In this document: piece after piece, positions 38,105-51,244 of the stretch
How the letters are laid out: each line of letters opens with the position of its first letter
How positions within the stretch are numbered: position 1 is the stretch's first letter
DNA from: Nageia nagi
Lineage: Eukaryota; Pinophyta
Length of the DNA: 64,000 bases
Reading direction: 5' to 3'
Assembly (NCBI GenBank): GCA_050084985.1
Contig: JBITNC010000001.1
Coordinates: 152,520,001-152,584,000, forward strand
Translations under genes and position numbers: made by a program
Notes under the pieces: model-generated
Told to the model about the DNA's origin: nothing
Database searches by the model: none
Seen by the model: the letters and a program-made list of their open reading frames with translations, nothing else

Positions 38105-39380
38105 ATGATTGCTATAATTGAGGATGAGAAGCATCTCAACCAAGAGAGTGATTGGATAAAGCAATTTATTTTTTATTTTAGAATTCATAAATATCTTGAA
38201 TCTTTGGATAGGTTTCAAAGAAGGAGATTCAAGTTACAAGAACTAAAGTTTATGATGATAGATGACTATATTTATAGGATGAATTTTAATCATACCTTAT
38301 TTAGATGTGTGATTGAAGATGAAGCCCAAAGAATTTTACATGGATTTCATTATGGATTCTCTAGAGGACACAATAGTGGTACTACTACTACAACAAAAAT
38401 ATTGCAAGTAGGATATTATTGGCCTACTATGTTTCAAGATTCATTCAAAATATCTTGGAAGTATGACAACTGCAACAAATATGTGGGAAGAAGGAGACAA
38501 GCTACAATGCCTCTTAAGCTTATGGTTATTAAATAACCTTTCTAATAATGGGGTCTAAATTTTATTAGTGTTATAAATCCAAATTCTTCAACAAGCCATA
38601 ATTTTATTCTAACTATAATAGACTGATAGAAGCCATGCCATGTAAGAGTGTAGATAAGGAAGTAGTGATACAGATGATCAACACAATAATTACTCACTTT
38701 GGTATTCTATAGACTTTTGTATCAAAAAATGGTCCTATATATATTGGAGGTAATTTGTCAAATTTTATTGCTAAATATAAGATATACTGGATGTTCTCTT
38801 CAAATTACTAAGTACAAGGGAATATGTTAGAAGAATCAATAAATAAAAACTTAACCCAAATCATTAAAATAATAATTGAAGGGAATCCCAGATAGTGGCA
38901 TACATAAATAGACTATGCATTATGGGAAGATAGGATCAACGTTAAATCAGCCATCAAGATATCCCCTTATGCATTAGTCTATGGTAAGAGACTAGTTTTT
39001 CCAATACATCTTGAGTTACTTGCATTAAAAATTCTACAAGGGATAGAAGACTATGACTTTGAGCCACTACAAGAAAGGTTCAATTAGTTGATGAAGTTGG
39101 AAGAGGACATAAACAAAGCATATCAATCCTTCCATCATAGAAAACAAATTATTAAGAAATGGTTCAATAAGAAAAAGTCTTCTTAGGTCAAGTTTGACAT
39201 TGAAGACATATTCCTTAAATGGGATGAAGAAAGAGCAAATATTGAAAAATATCAAAAATTTGATTCCTTATGGAGCAGCCCTATATCATCAATCATACCT
39301 TATAGATTAATATATTCAAGCTTCAATATATTACTAGGTTTTGAGAACTATCTATCCCAATGAACAAAATCTATTTCAAA
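38105..39380 (+). pseudogene. Element B integrase
   Basis: Starts with an open frame (38,105-38,536) holding the N-terminal region: ILHGFHYGFSRGHNS, then GYYWPTMFQDSF and CNKY, a damaged HHCC zinc finger. The core follows in broken frames: WGLNFISVINPNSS (usual GLDFIG; Asp is Asn), FVSKNGPIYIGG (usual SDNGPxF; Asp is Lys), then NMLEESINKNL (catalytic Glu kept). KISPYALVYGKRLVFPIHLEL and a C-terminal block to about 39,380 end it. Two of the three catalytic acids are lost. Confidence 0.85.
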
Positions 39381-39916
39381 CATTACCAAGTGATTAAGTG
39401 ATTTCATAACACCTACTAAGATTGTATAGTGTAAATATTACAATGAAAAAAAATATTTGTATATATTGGTTCACTAATGGTGTGATTCCTAAGAAGGTAG
39501 GTAGCTATTAATTATTGCAATAACAAAACATGGTGGAGGTAAACTATATTATCAAAAGGATGGTATTTAAGAGCTACATTTTCTCAAAAAAAACCACCAA
39601 CCACACCTTACCTTCCAATTTAAGTCCAATGCACTTGAATTGAATCCCTAACACTGCACTCTACATGAACCTTGACATTCCTTGGTCATTAATTACCATT
39701 AATAGATGATAGTCACAAACCCTAGGCAAATAAAACATACTTCCCAACACCTTGTATCCTCACTTAGTGAATTTCATTGTCCAAGTTTTCAAGAGTTATA
39801 GATAATATTATCTATAAAGCTTTTGGTGCTAGGTGTAGAAGAATATTAGAGCTTCATCTTGTGAAGGTTGTATGTACTAGATGCTTACTTGAGCTATATA
39901 AAAGTTATTAAATACC

Positions 39917-41835
39917 ATGGTAAGTAGCAAGGAGATTGTAGCGATTGAGGAAGAGGGGGTGGTTGCTAACTTGATAGCTATTCATGAGAAATACTTGGAG
40001 AATTCTCTCAGTGTCAACTGGATAGAGGCAAGGGCCATGAATCATATGGAAACTTGGAGAGAAAAGCCTAAAAATTCCTATTGTAACACCAAATACCAAA
40101 AGTTACAGGAAAAGGTAACTCATTAGCAAAATCAAGGAGAAATATCATGCTAGATAATGGCTTGGCATATTATGTGCCCTATGAGTCTTTCACCTATCAA
40201 GAGCTCCTTTATTCAATTGCACTTAGGTATAGCCCATAGGTCTATGAGGTTAAAGCTTATAAGGAGTAGAATAAGGGAAAAGTAGATTCTAAGTACCAAC
40301 TTGATATCTTTTTATACTACTCCCCAAAGGTAGTTATACATACATTTGCAGTCCCTATTGATTGGAGCTTCCATGTCAAGAAGAAAATCAATCTTAATAA
40401 AGAAAGGACTTATTTTTATAAAAAAGAGAGTGATATGTTAGATTGGATTGATGAGAGGTATGAAGGTAGAAGCACCAAGCTTCTACAAAGCTATGACATT
40501 ACCTCCTTTGAGAAATCTTAGGATAGACAGATCCTATAGGCATTGATGGTTATTATTGGTAAAAAGACAAAGATTAAGGCAAATGAAACCATGATAAGAA
40601 TGGCATATAACATTATTAAGGTGCATATTTGCTATGAATTTCCTACCTTCATCTCAAATGATTTTAAGAAAAATATATTCAATATTGAAAAATCTAATTT
40701 CCAACACTTCTCATATTTGTGGTGGCTCATATTCCACCAAAATTTGGGAGGTTTGGCAGAAGGAGGGCTCAAGATTACAAAAATCACAACACCCATGCTA
40801 GTTGTTTTAAGAGTGTCAATGCTTACAAATATCCATGGCTCATATTATGAGTTTATGGAGAAATTATATGCCCCAGTGATACACATTCTCATGGGAAGAG
40901 TCACTCATAGGTTGAATCAATCAACCATGGAGGAGTTGCAATGAGGCAACAACATTGGAGATTAGTATTTTTTGAAAAATTGTATAGTAATAATAAGGTA
41001 TGGTGCTATAGAAATTAAGTATGGGTTAAGTGGTAATTTTAAACCCATTAGCAAAATGCCTACAATTGTTACAAATTTTATTTTAATAAAAATAGGTTGT
41101 AAAGATGATCTTGTGGAATTTATTGTATAGAATTTTGAATTGGATAGTGTAGCTACCCCTTGTATGTATGGACCAATATGTGATATAACAAAATTAATAA
41201 AATCAAATAAAATTACTAGACATTTTCCCATGAAGCCTAGCCACATGTATAATATTTTGCAAATCAAACAAAAGAAGAGGTTGAGGCTTCCTCAAAGTGG
41301 GAATTTGGAATAAGGCATGGATGGCCCTTAAAGGCATGAAAAAGTATAGGATCTAGGAGGTTAGACGTCAAGATTTTTCCTTGAACTCAAAGGTTATCAC
41401 CCAGTTACAAGATGAGTTGGGTTAGGCCCCCAACAAAATTGAGTATTTCACAAAATTCAAGTTTAAATACAGCACCAAAGCAAATCATGTTGAAAAATAA
41501 TGCTTTGGTGAGTTTTTTTATGATTAGTACTAGAATTCTCAATACATGTAGGATCCACTTCCAAAAATAGGAAAACCACTCCCAACCAATTTTCAAGAGA
41601 AGGTTACAAAAGATGATTAGCCATTAGTGCAGTAGAAATGGGAGCTAAAGAATCCAAGGTAAAGGAGAGCAAAAGAAGCTTTCAATTCTTGGTAGCTTTA
41701 GAAAAAGAAAATGGAAATAGCTACCACTTTTGGGAAGTATTCTCCAAAAAGGAGAAGAATCAAGCTAACATCAAAAGAGAAAGAACCCTCATAAAAGAAA
41801 CATGTGCTAAAAAAGAAGAGATGTACTATTAAGCC
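39917..41835 (+). pseudogene. Element B long 3' ORF, first part (unknown protein)
   Basis: After the integrase a long coding region begins. Short open frame 39,917-40,126, then one frame with few stops from about 40,150 to 41,835 (roughly 560 codons). The best part, 40,543-40,944, is open for 133 codons. Text includes DIFLYYSPKVVIHTFAVPID, LDWIDERYEGRSTKLL, HFSYLWWLIFHQNLGGLA and MEKLYAPVIHILMGRVTHRL. No zinc finger, RNase H, protease or clear membrane span is visible. It lies between integrase and the 3' LTR, where some plant elements carry env-like or antisense ORFs; this one is in sense and does not look like an envelope protein. Function unknown. Confidence 0.6.
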
Positions 41836-43510
41836 ATCAATAGTAAAGACCTAGGCCCCATATCCTTGAGAAATAACCCAAAAACAACTTGAATTAAGCA
41901 TGGGAGATACAAAGTTGTTGGATGCAAAAGAAACTCAAAAACCCCAAAGTACTAACACTGTTGTTTATCAATATTGTTAAGAAGAAATGGGGGATGAGGT
42001 GAAACAAGGGGGAGCAAATGTACTAGGTATAGGTGATATCATGTAAGTGAAAGGAGAAGTAAGAGAAGATGGAGATGATGATAATGATAAGGATCTAAAT
42101 AAAAAGAAAGACTCCAATCCAAAGGATAAGCCATCTAAAAAAGATCCTACCATAAATGAAGAATAAGAGGATGTATAGATGATACTTCGTATAGAGATAG
42201 CAACAAAAGTGTTTGATAAAGAGACTTCAACATCAACCTCAGGAGTAGGTGCATCTCAAGAAGAAATAAAAAGTTTTTTTTCTACTCAAGTAGTAGGAAT
42301 AGGTGAGAATTTTGAGTAAAGTGACAAAAATAGGGGATATTAAAATTGCTCAAATACCTTTCAAAGGAGAGCAATTAGACACAACCACCATGACTATTAT
42401 AAATGTAAATATGCAGAGTGCTCTAGCTATAGACTAGTCTAGTTTTTTGGTAAGCACTTTCCTAGAGGTCGATAAGAGTCTCCAATTAATGGAGAACAAA
42501 ATAGAAAAGCTAAATAAAAAGATTAACCAATACAAAAAGGATTGATCCAAAAAATATAAGATGATATATGTGCTATAGAATTAGAATAAAGAATTGATTG
42601 AAAAGCTAGCCAAGTAGAAGTTTAAGCTTGAAAAGAGCATTCAAGAAGCTAAGGTCAAACTGGATACAATGAAGAAATATGTTGAAGAGTTGAAAGCTTA
42701 GACTAGCTTAGTTGAAATGCAAAGGGCTGAAAAGGATGAGGAGGAGTTGAAAAAGATTGAAGTGGCAAATAAAGTTTTAAATGATGATAAGATTAAGCTA
42801 CTAGAAATAATTAAGAGTTTTAGAAAGAGTTTAGTCAAATAGGTTGGAGAAAAATTAGTTAGCATGGCACAACTATATAACTTAAAAAATCAAGTAGAAA
42901 ATTTTTTCCAACAATATAACACCCAAATAATAATCCATAAATTGGCCTTAAAAATACCAAGATAAGGGATTGAAAGGATGTAAAATTTGCTCAAGGCATT
43001 GATGTATAAGGATTTAACTAATATAACTCCAAGGATGAGATAGACAATTTTGAGAAGTATCAGAGATATTTGTGATTTGCAAGATTTAATGTTTTCCTTA
43101 GACATGGAGCAAAGCAAATTAAATGTTGTGAATAAATTCTTTCATTCTTTAATTCAATTAAAGGCTATCAAATTATGGAGGAACTAGATGTACAAAGTAG
43201 TGCCAACCGATGGGTGGCAAATACTATAAAATTTTTAGAGCACAACTTCTTTGAGAAATAACTCATGGACCTACAATAAATGAGTAACCTAGCTTAGGAA
43301 ACAATATCAAGATTTCTATATGCAAGGAGACTAGAAAGTGTGTTAATAGGTTTCATGGAAAATAATATAAAATTTCAAGTATAATCTATTTTATCATAGA
43401 TAGATAATCAAGATCTCAGGGATGTATTCAAGAAACTTTAGTCTTGTCTTCCTATAGATTTGATTCCATAGCCAAATACTCTCAAAAATATTTATTTGGA
43501 AAAGTAAGTG
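41836..43510 (+). pseudogene. Element B long 3' ORF, second part (charged, coiled-coil)
   Basis: Continues the same coding region in other frames. First a low-complexity acidic and basic part (NDKDLNKKKDSNPKDKPSKK near 42,100) and a Ser/Thr-rich piece (ETSTSTSGVGASQEE near 42,225). Then 42,480-42,840 reads as a coiled coil, for example MENKIEKLNKKINQYKKD and EKDEEELKKIEVANKVL, with heptad-like Leu/Ile spacing. The end, to 43,510, is poorly readable. Whether both parts are one protein is an inference from shared strand and continuous codon-like text. Confidence 0.5.
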
Positions 43511-43572
43511 GAAGTGGCTAGTAAGAATCTTATTCTTCAGCAGGTTGAAGACCCCAAGAGCTACCAAAAGAT

Positions 43573-45383
43573 TGTTATTCTTTTAGAATTACACTCTATA
43601 AGAAGGGTAACATTATTTCATTTATTCTTTCTTGATAAGATCCATGCTTTTAAGTCTCATTTGTTAACCTCCTTTCATTATTTTATAACTATTGTAATGA
43701 GTGTATAGTATTTATACTTAGTCATTTTTGTCAAATTTTATTGAGTCTAGGAAAGCTCAAGTACTTTTGATGTTTACAAGTTATAGTTGATTTGTATGAT
43801 AACTTAAATCACCATTTTGTTGAGAGGCAAGTGTTGCTATGTAAATAAGTCCTATATGATTATTGCAACATAGTTGGATATTCACTAGTAATTATACATG
43901 GGTTTGAGATTGAAAAGTAGTTTTATTTTATCTAGGTTATGTTCGAGAGGCAATGTAACATGGAACAAAAGTAAGTGTCTAATTCCAAGTTTGGATCTTA
44001 TAGGAGTTCAAGTTTGTAAAATTTAGGTTTTGTAGACTAAAGTACTCTTTTTGGGAAATATTGTTAATATGAGTCATTATAAAGTCGAATAAGTTAATAA
44101 GTAATGTTCTAAAGCCCATGGATTTCTAGAGAAAAAGTTGTTTCGTATATCAAAAATCAACAAGCATTGAGTTAGTCCATCAGTAGGTGTTATTGAGGGA
44201 CCAAACAATGGAAGATGTTTTAGTGAGTCTATTTTATAGACCCCACTAATTTTGACCAATGACATCATACCTTTTGTTGAAAATCAACAGGTGATAAGGT
44301 AATTCCCATTCAGCTAATAGAACCCACTAGAGTAAGTAAGACTTGTTAAGATAAAAAGAGAAATGTGAGATAAGGGGAACACTTAGGTCCACTTAATCAA
44401 AAGTGTTTGAATCCTAAGGATTTATCAATGTATTAACTTTTACTCATTTCTACATGGTAGTAGCAGTACTTTCTTAGGTTTTAATGTTATATCTTTCATT
44501 TCCCTCATAGTTTCTGTAGCTTGCAACTATAATGATATTCATAAATGATCACAAAGAGTTAGATGGCTATCGATAGAGACCAAAGCTAAATCATACCAAT
44601 CAAGTTGACATACCATACCTTGATAATTAGCTACAGTTGCAACAAGATACAATCAAAGATAAATATGAGAGATTATTACTAAGGATGTATGAAAATTTAA
44701 AGATTATAGATTTCTAAACATTAGCATTGATTTTACTAAGTCATTGTGCATTTTAGCACATTTAGAAATTGAAATTGTACACTTGTAAATAATTCTTTAT
44801 TTTTGTTCTTAGACAATAGGAAAATTAAGGACAATAATGGTGGACAACCACCCATTGTAAATATATTCTTAATAATAATGGACTATTAGAGGTCCAAAAT
44901 GTTAGACATTTTAGCAAAGTTTCCCAATCTAAGATCTACTTTTATATATGATAATAAAACACTTTGATATTTTTCCCTTTGAAATTTGTGGTTATTATCT
45001 TGCTTTGTGTTTATTATGTATGAAATTTAGTTCTAAATTATGATTGTATATTATAATTACAAGGACCCAAGGGTAAGATAGTTATCTATTCTTAATATTG
45101 GTAATGGATTACTTTCTATGTGCTAATGCTCGGGCTAACTACTTTTAGTTTGCTTTCTATAGTTTAGATTTCAATCTCTTTCCTATTACTCTTTACCTTT
45201 TTATTTATTTCCAATTACTTTTGACCTCTTCTATAGATAGGAACTAGCCTATAACCCATATATTAAGCAGAAAACCCCCATAAGCATACTATCCCACCAC
45301 CTTTTGCTCTTTCAAGAACCCTACTATTGTAGGCAATGGAGAACTATACAAGACCAAACGTTTAGGTTACATTATACTAATCA
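43573..45383 (+). mobile_element. 3' LTR of gypsy element B
   Basis: Starts tgttattcttttagaattac and runs collinearly with 31,808-33,615. The match stops within actaatcaata. Right after it the sequence of element D resumes. No clean 5-bp target duplication is visible; instead ctttttctttt occurs near both outer edges (31,793-31,803 and 45,388-45,398). Confidence 0.9.
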
Positions 45384-45599
45384 ATACCTTTTTCTTTTTG
45401 TATATCTAGAAATATTTGTAGGGTGATATCATTATTCACTTCTACAAGGTTGTAGGGACTTCTTTTATTTTCTTTTGGCATTTCTTGCCTTTTCTAGATC
45501 TCTTTCTCCCTACCATACTGTAATAGATAAAACATACATCTTAAATGTATTCTAAATTTCCTAAAATATATCACCATGAGAATTTTATTGAAATCATAT

Positions 45600-46240
45600 T
45601 TCATTACATAAAAAAACATTTTATAGGGTCTATTCCATTATGTATTCTAGCCCTTTGATAAAATGTAGCTCTTCCATGTGTACATTACCACCCATGGAGT
45701 TCATTCTTTTAGTCACCATCCATAAAATCATTTCATGGTTTGGTCAAATAATAGGTGGAAGTGTGATCTAAATAGGGATTTCTTCTACAGGGAGGAGGAT
45801 TATACTTTTGGAATTTACGACTTCTTCAAGTTGACTTTTTCCATATGAATCATCATAGAGAGCTCTTATTTCATTTATAATATCTTCCCCAAATGCAACT
45901 TCTTCTACAAACCTATTTTGTACAACTAGGGGTCTTGAATCCTGATTTATCTTAGCTAGGTATTCATTCCTCTTGGAGACTTGGTTTCTATTTTATTCTA
46001 CTAGGGAAAGATTTCTTTATCTAAATATTTTAGATAGTTCTTAAGATTTGATCCTTTGAAATTCAGCTATTTCCCTTCCAATCTTTAGAGTTTAGAGTAT
46101 CATTTACTAAAGTATCCCATAATCCTTGAAATGAAATTTCATCATCAATGCTAGATAGGATATCATATTTTGTAGGAAACCAATTCCAAGGCCAACCCAT
46201 ATCAATGTGTTCTAAAGTTTCTTACAAAATAAGAGATAAT
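45600..46240 (-). pseudogene. Decayed gag-like coding region of element D
   Basis: On the minus strand, downstream of the primer-binding site, the text reads GWPWNWFPTKYDILSS and SFQGLWDTLVNDTLNSKDW, then, in another frame, NRFVEEVAFGEDIINEIRAL and DDSYGKSQLEEVVNSKSI. The position directly after the 5' LTR and primer site fits gag, but I do not recognise the family. It is interrupted at 45,384 by element B; the rest continues at 31,807 and below. Confidence 0.45.
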
Positions 46241-46293
46241 AAGTTAGGACTATTTATTATTTAATATTTTATCCAAGTTCCTAATCGACACTT

Positions 46294-46306
46294 GCTCTTA
46301 TACCAA
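46294..46306 (-). promoter_or_regulatory. Primer-binding site of element D (initiator tRNA-Met)
   Basis: On the minus strand the LTR ends in GTTACA and is followed at once by ttggtataagagc. The plant consensus for initiator tRNA-Met is TGGTATCAGAGC, so there is one mismatch. This fixes 46,307-51,189 as the 5' LTR. Confidence 0.85.
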
Positions 46307-49300
46307 TGTAACACCCCACTAAACTAAACCCTAAAAATTTAGACCCCTATTTTTTTTAAAAAAATATTTACCTTATGAAGTTCACTTTTTGTGAATCATA
46401 AATCCCACATTGATGATATTTTATTTTTATCTACACTATATCTAGATATCACCATCTCTTGATAAGTATTAGGATATCTTTACCATGCAAACCCACCTCA
46501 CCTGCATGTGGTATCCTATGATAAGCTTGCTCTAATTTTATTTGAGTGGTGTCCATTATTCACATGAGTGTATTATCTCTAATTTCAAAGAACTTATTCA
46601 ATCTTTATTCTGGACTAGGTCTGATAGTTTTCTTTAAAATGCCAAATCTTAAAATCCATGATTTCTAAACCTATTTATTTAGTTAGACTACTAAAATACT
46701 TGTACCCCCTTTCTACATATATTATAAGTGTCATGCCTTAAATTCTAGAAAGGATTGTTTAGATTCACTTCCCATATCAATGTTTTAGGTATAACCTCAT
46801 TTTGAATTACTTATCCCTAAACTTATTGAAAACACTAGAAATTGAATGAGTTAGGTATTGTGACATGCTTGGTACTTAGCATATGAAAGACAAGAATACA
46901 ACCCATTATTTCAATAGGCTAGTGAATATTTTCTATGTTGAAACCAGTTATACAAATGAATACAATATAACCCTTGCTCCATAATTTTGTGCAAACTATA
47001 AACATGGGATGGTATTAAACCATACTTAGTGTGACTTTCCATGCTATATTGACCATTTTTCATTCTTAGGATTAAGTTATATACTTGGTATTTTTATCAC
47101 TAGTCATATTTAAAAAATCCATATACATATATCTATGCTTGAACATGATTCATTATTCCAATGATCTAGTGATTACTTTCTAGGATATTTGAGCTCATAA
47201 TATATTACAAATCCTACACCATATATATATAAAATCTCTCATGTACAAATTTTACATCAAGAGTTCATCACCATAAATACTTAATAGTGACTTATAAATT
47301 ATCTTATACAATACATCAATTGTATGAGTTTATCCAAGGAGTACTATGGTATGGAAGGTCTTCCTCCTCAATTGATGTATCTTATGCTATCTTCTTTTCA
47401 TGATCATCCCAAGGTTCTAAGAATAAGTGGTCATGATTACTAAGAAATGTTTTGCGAGCATTTTGAGGATCAGGATAACTCTTCGTATGACTATAATGAA
47501 AATCTACTTTTATATGCACCATGCATCAATTCACCTAATCAAATTCATACATTATTTACTTGGTTTTATACTCTATTTATGATATCGAGAGGTTTTATGC
47601 CTTCATAAAAGCTACCTCCCTTCCTTGATCATAGAGTAGAATTTTTAATCCAAAGTGTGACATTACAAAGGAGGTATTAACATCCAACATAGTTTTATGT
47701 GTACTCAAATAATTATCTATCATATTTGATTGAGAAGTCCCATTATCTCCATATAAACTATAGAAGTATATCTAAATGTCATGGCCATAATAACAACAAA
47801 CTCAAAATTTCTCCTCACATAAAAATTTACTCATACCAAGCTTAAAATGATCTTATGATTTAAAACCACTCTAGAATATAATTAATCATTTCAAAATCTA
47901 GGCATTTAATCTCCTACGATAGATACTCTATTATTGTTGAGACCCTATTAAATGTCCCCCTTTTTTTATAAATTATTTTTATCAAGTTTATTATTTACAA
48001 ATCTTAGTATAATATTCATATAAGGCTCGCGTGATATGTCCAAACTAATATGTTGGAAGGGTTTTTATTTGTTTGATAAAATATCTCATTTAGATTTTGT
48101 AACGTGGGCCGCATTAATCTCCCAATGGCTATGCTGAAGGGGCGCGCAAAATGATTTACAAAATGCCTCCTATTCTTAAGGTGAGTACGTTGTAAGGACT
48201 ATGGTTTATTTGACAAAATGCCTCTTCAAGTTGCAGTCTTATATACTGTGATTGTGTTGAGGGGGCCTGAGAATTACTTGACACAATACCTCCTGATCGA
48301 TTCATATACATTGGGAGGAATTGTAAGATGACTAAAAATATCCCTCAAGAAACACCAAATAGATATGTTAAAACGGGCATATAAATTGTTTAACAAAATG
48401 ACTTGCTGAAAAGCAGTCTCACAGGCTACGATGATCTCTTGATATGCACAATATGGAAACGTTAAAAATAGGCTTTGAAAAGTTTGACAAAGTACCTTAT
48501 AGAAGTGTAGTCCCATGTACTAGCAAGAAGTATGGACACGTTGAAGAAAAGGGGCTTGTGAGTTGTGAAATGAAATGCCTCATCGAAATGCAGTCTCATG
48601 GATTGCTTTGATCATAAGAAATGCTCAATATGGATGCATGCACATTCTACCCCAAATGAAAACATTAAAAGGGAATCTGAAACATCTGTCAAAGTGCCTC
48701 GTCAGAATACCATCTCTCACACGACATACACAATATGAACACATTAAAAGGGACTTATAGTTTATTTAAAAAAGATATCTCTTCGACTTGAGGCCTTTAT
48801 TGATAGCAAAGAACAAAAAAAATGCGCAAAACTGTTACAAAGGGGCTTGCGATTTGTTTGATAAGGTACCTCAAAATGCAGTCAATGGAAAGCAATGAAC
48901 ATGTAAATTGCACAAAATCAATACATTGTCAAGTCATATAAAACATTTGATATAATGCTTCGTTCATATGCTACCAGAAGGGCGCAATACACAGGATGAA
49001 TACGCTAAAATAAAAATAAAACCTGCGATCTAAAAAGATCAATCTAAAATTTAATTTAGAAGACCTATTATTTGTTGATGGAGTGCTGCATTTGGGGCAC
49101 TGGGTGAATCCATTGTATGATCCTATGGAAGGTTTGACACAATGCCTCATTGAAAGCCTTTAAAATGGGCCCAAGATATGCACTCAATCGATACGCTTGA
49201 AAGAGGCCAATGAGTTATGTGTTAGAATGCAGTCTAATGGGTTGCAGTGATTGCGAGGTTCACACAAATAGATTTTCCAAGAAGACTCTACAATCTTTCA

Positions 49301-51189
49301 TGTAAAACGAAACTATGTAGTCCCTGGCCAACATTCTTTCAACATGTGCCACCATGGGATAAGTTGTGAACATCCATCTGAGAGTAGTTAAAAATATTTT
49401 TCTTCAAATGTTGAGGTCATAAATGCCCTGGTATATCTATATACAATAAACAGAATATGGCAAGGGGACCATAAATTATTTTGATAATAATTCCTCATCG
49501 AAAGGCAGTCTTAAGGGTCGCAAGAGATACCCAACTTCAAAATGGTGTAAATAAAAAAAATATTTTCATGGCTTCATATAAGATTAATGACTGGTCCAAC
49601 GTAGCCCAAGGGAGAGGATTTTGATTGGACATCACATATTGATTGAATGGAACTTATTAACCCATGACTCCTCTTTCTAATCTAGAAAAAAATTGAATAT
49701 AAATCTTCCTTATACTTGTGTTTGAATTTCAAGAACTCATTCACATGATAATTGTAAGTCAATAAAATAATCTCTAAAAATATAAAATTCATCCCCTTTC
49801 AAAGTAGCTACAAGATTTATAATTTAAGATCTCTTCTAAATTATGTATCAACTTAAAAAGTTTATTTCATCCATAAATTATGTATAAAAAATTTATAAAC
49901 AAAAGTCACATGTCAAGGTATCCAATGAAAATAGTAGATCTTTCATATGTATCAAGTCAACATGAAAATCAATATAATGTTCTTTCTTTTGCATCTAGAC
50001 AAAATGCAAAGTTATAAGACAACTTTGTTTCCTACATAGTTACATGCTACCTTCCACTAAAATAAATAATGCTATAAATTTAAAAACAAAATCATTCTTC
50101 AACAATTAAACCAATATGATAGCACCTAAGGGATGTATATCAAATGCTTAGTATGAGATTTTAGCAACTAAATACTAAAATCAAGAAAAAGCACTTGGAT
50201 ATTCAAATTGGACACTTTGAGAGAGGGGATTCCTTTTCTCACAAGACCCAAGGTCAACATGGATGAGAAATATCTATCCCCTTTTCTCTAAGGTTCCTTA
50301 AATATTTATATTCTAAAGGTAGTATAATCCATCCAAAATATTTAACTATTCATCCAACTCATCTACTTTATACGTAAGGTGTATGGATCTTTTTTTTTGT
50401 GAGGGATTTGGACAATTTGTTTGTATGTTTCTATACCCTCCAAAAATAATTTCACATCTTACATTAGGAAACAAAATATTTTATCAATCATTTTACACCT
50501 AACCAAAGAAGACAAAGTTGTGTGGGGTTATTTTCTCAATTATTTTTACAAGGCACCAAAATAGCCTTGTAACCTCCATGAAATGATGAAAAAATCCTTT
50601 AACCCTAAAGTTTTATATTTCTCCTAAATTTATTATTGTAAAGAATAAAGTTCATTGGTAAAAATTCAAATTCAATTGGTTGGAATATTCCTTGCATTTT
50701 TGAAAATAACCAAAATAAATTGAACGGAGCACACCATATTTTATCATAATGTTTACCTATGGAGATCACCCTTCTTGCAAGGTAAATTTTGTTAGTGCAC
50801 ATTTACACATACACAATCATCACACACATCATAAGGATTAAATATCATACACAAAATTATTATGTAGCCACATTATCTATGAAGGATCCCCGTGGGTTAT
50901 CAACAATTCAATGCTAATCATTTCCTATTTCTTATCAATCTATTCCTATAACCACTCATATTGGTTCCTCAAGATCTCCCTCCTAATTCTCTCATTCAAT
51001 TGACTAGTTACCTATCATACAAAATTTTAAAGCTAGCATCAATTTATCATAAATGTAGCATATAATCATATTTTATTAGCCATCTCATGTCCCCATTCAT
51101 ATTCAAATTTCTCAAGGTAATGAAATTGAATGGGTCATTACAAAATTTTAAAATGCATTCAAAATTGATGGTGTGATGGGGTCATTATA
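46307..51189 (-). mobile_element. 5' LTR of element D (about 4.9 kb)
   Basis: On the plus strand the ends are tgtaacacccc at 46,307 and ggtcattata at 51,189, a decayed match to the TGTAAC...GTTACA ends of the partner LTR. It matches 23,303-28,215 collinearly. On the minus strand it is followed by a tRNA-Met primer site. An LTR of this length is long for plant elements. Much of the middle is a PPR relic, described separately; the remainder is AT-rich with no recognised gene. Confidence 0.88.
48020..49560 (+). pseudogene. PPR protein gene relic inside element D 5' LTR
   Basis: Several decayed PPR motifs lie in a row on the plus strand, antisense to D. Readable pieces: FDKISHLDFVTWAALIS (48,077), LFDKMPLQVAVLYTVIV (48,210), KLFNKMTC then KAVSQATMIS and YAQYGNV (48,385-48,460), KFDKVPYRSVVP (48,485), EMPHRNAVSWIALIIRNAQY (48,570) and SLANILSTCATMG (near 49,325). 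VVNIHLRVVK and NVEVINALVYLYT follow. The last three match the longer L-motif with the N-A-L-V-x-M-Y signature. These are the typical LFDxMPxRNVVSW and NxLxxMYxKxG patterns of PLS-class plant PPR proteins. Stops and frameshifts are abundant. The relic is in both LTRs, so it was part of the element before insertion. Confidence 0.85.
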
Positions 51190-51244
51190 TATTTTCCATC
51201 CATTTATGAAAATATGAGGAGAACTACTATTAGTATTAAAAGCT

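Noticed and set aside
39065-39076. cactacaagaaa, identical to a typical CACTA terminal inverted repeat
   Set aside because: It lies in readable integrase text of element B (FEPLQERFN) and has no partner repeat or flanking duplication.
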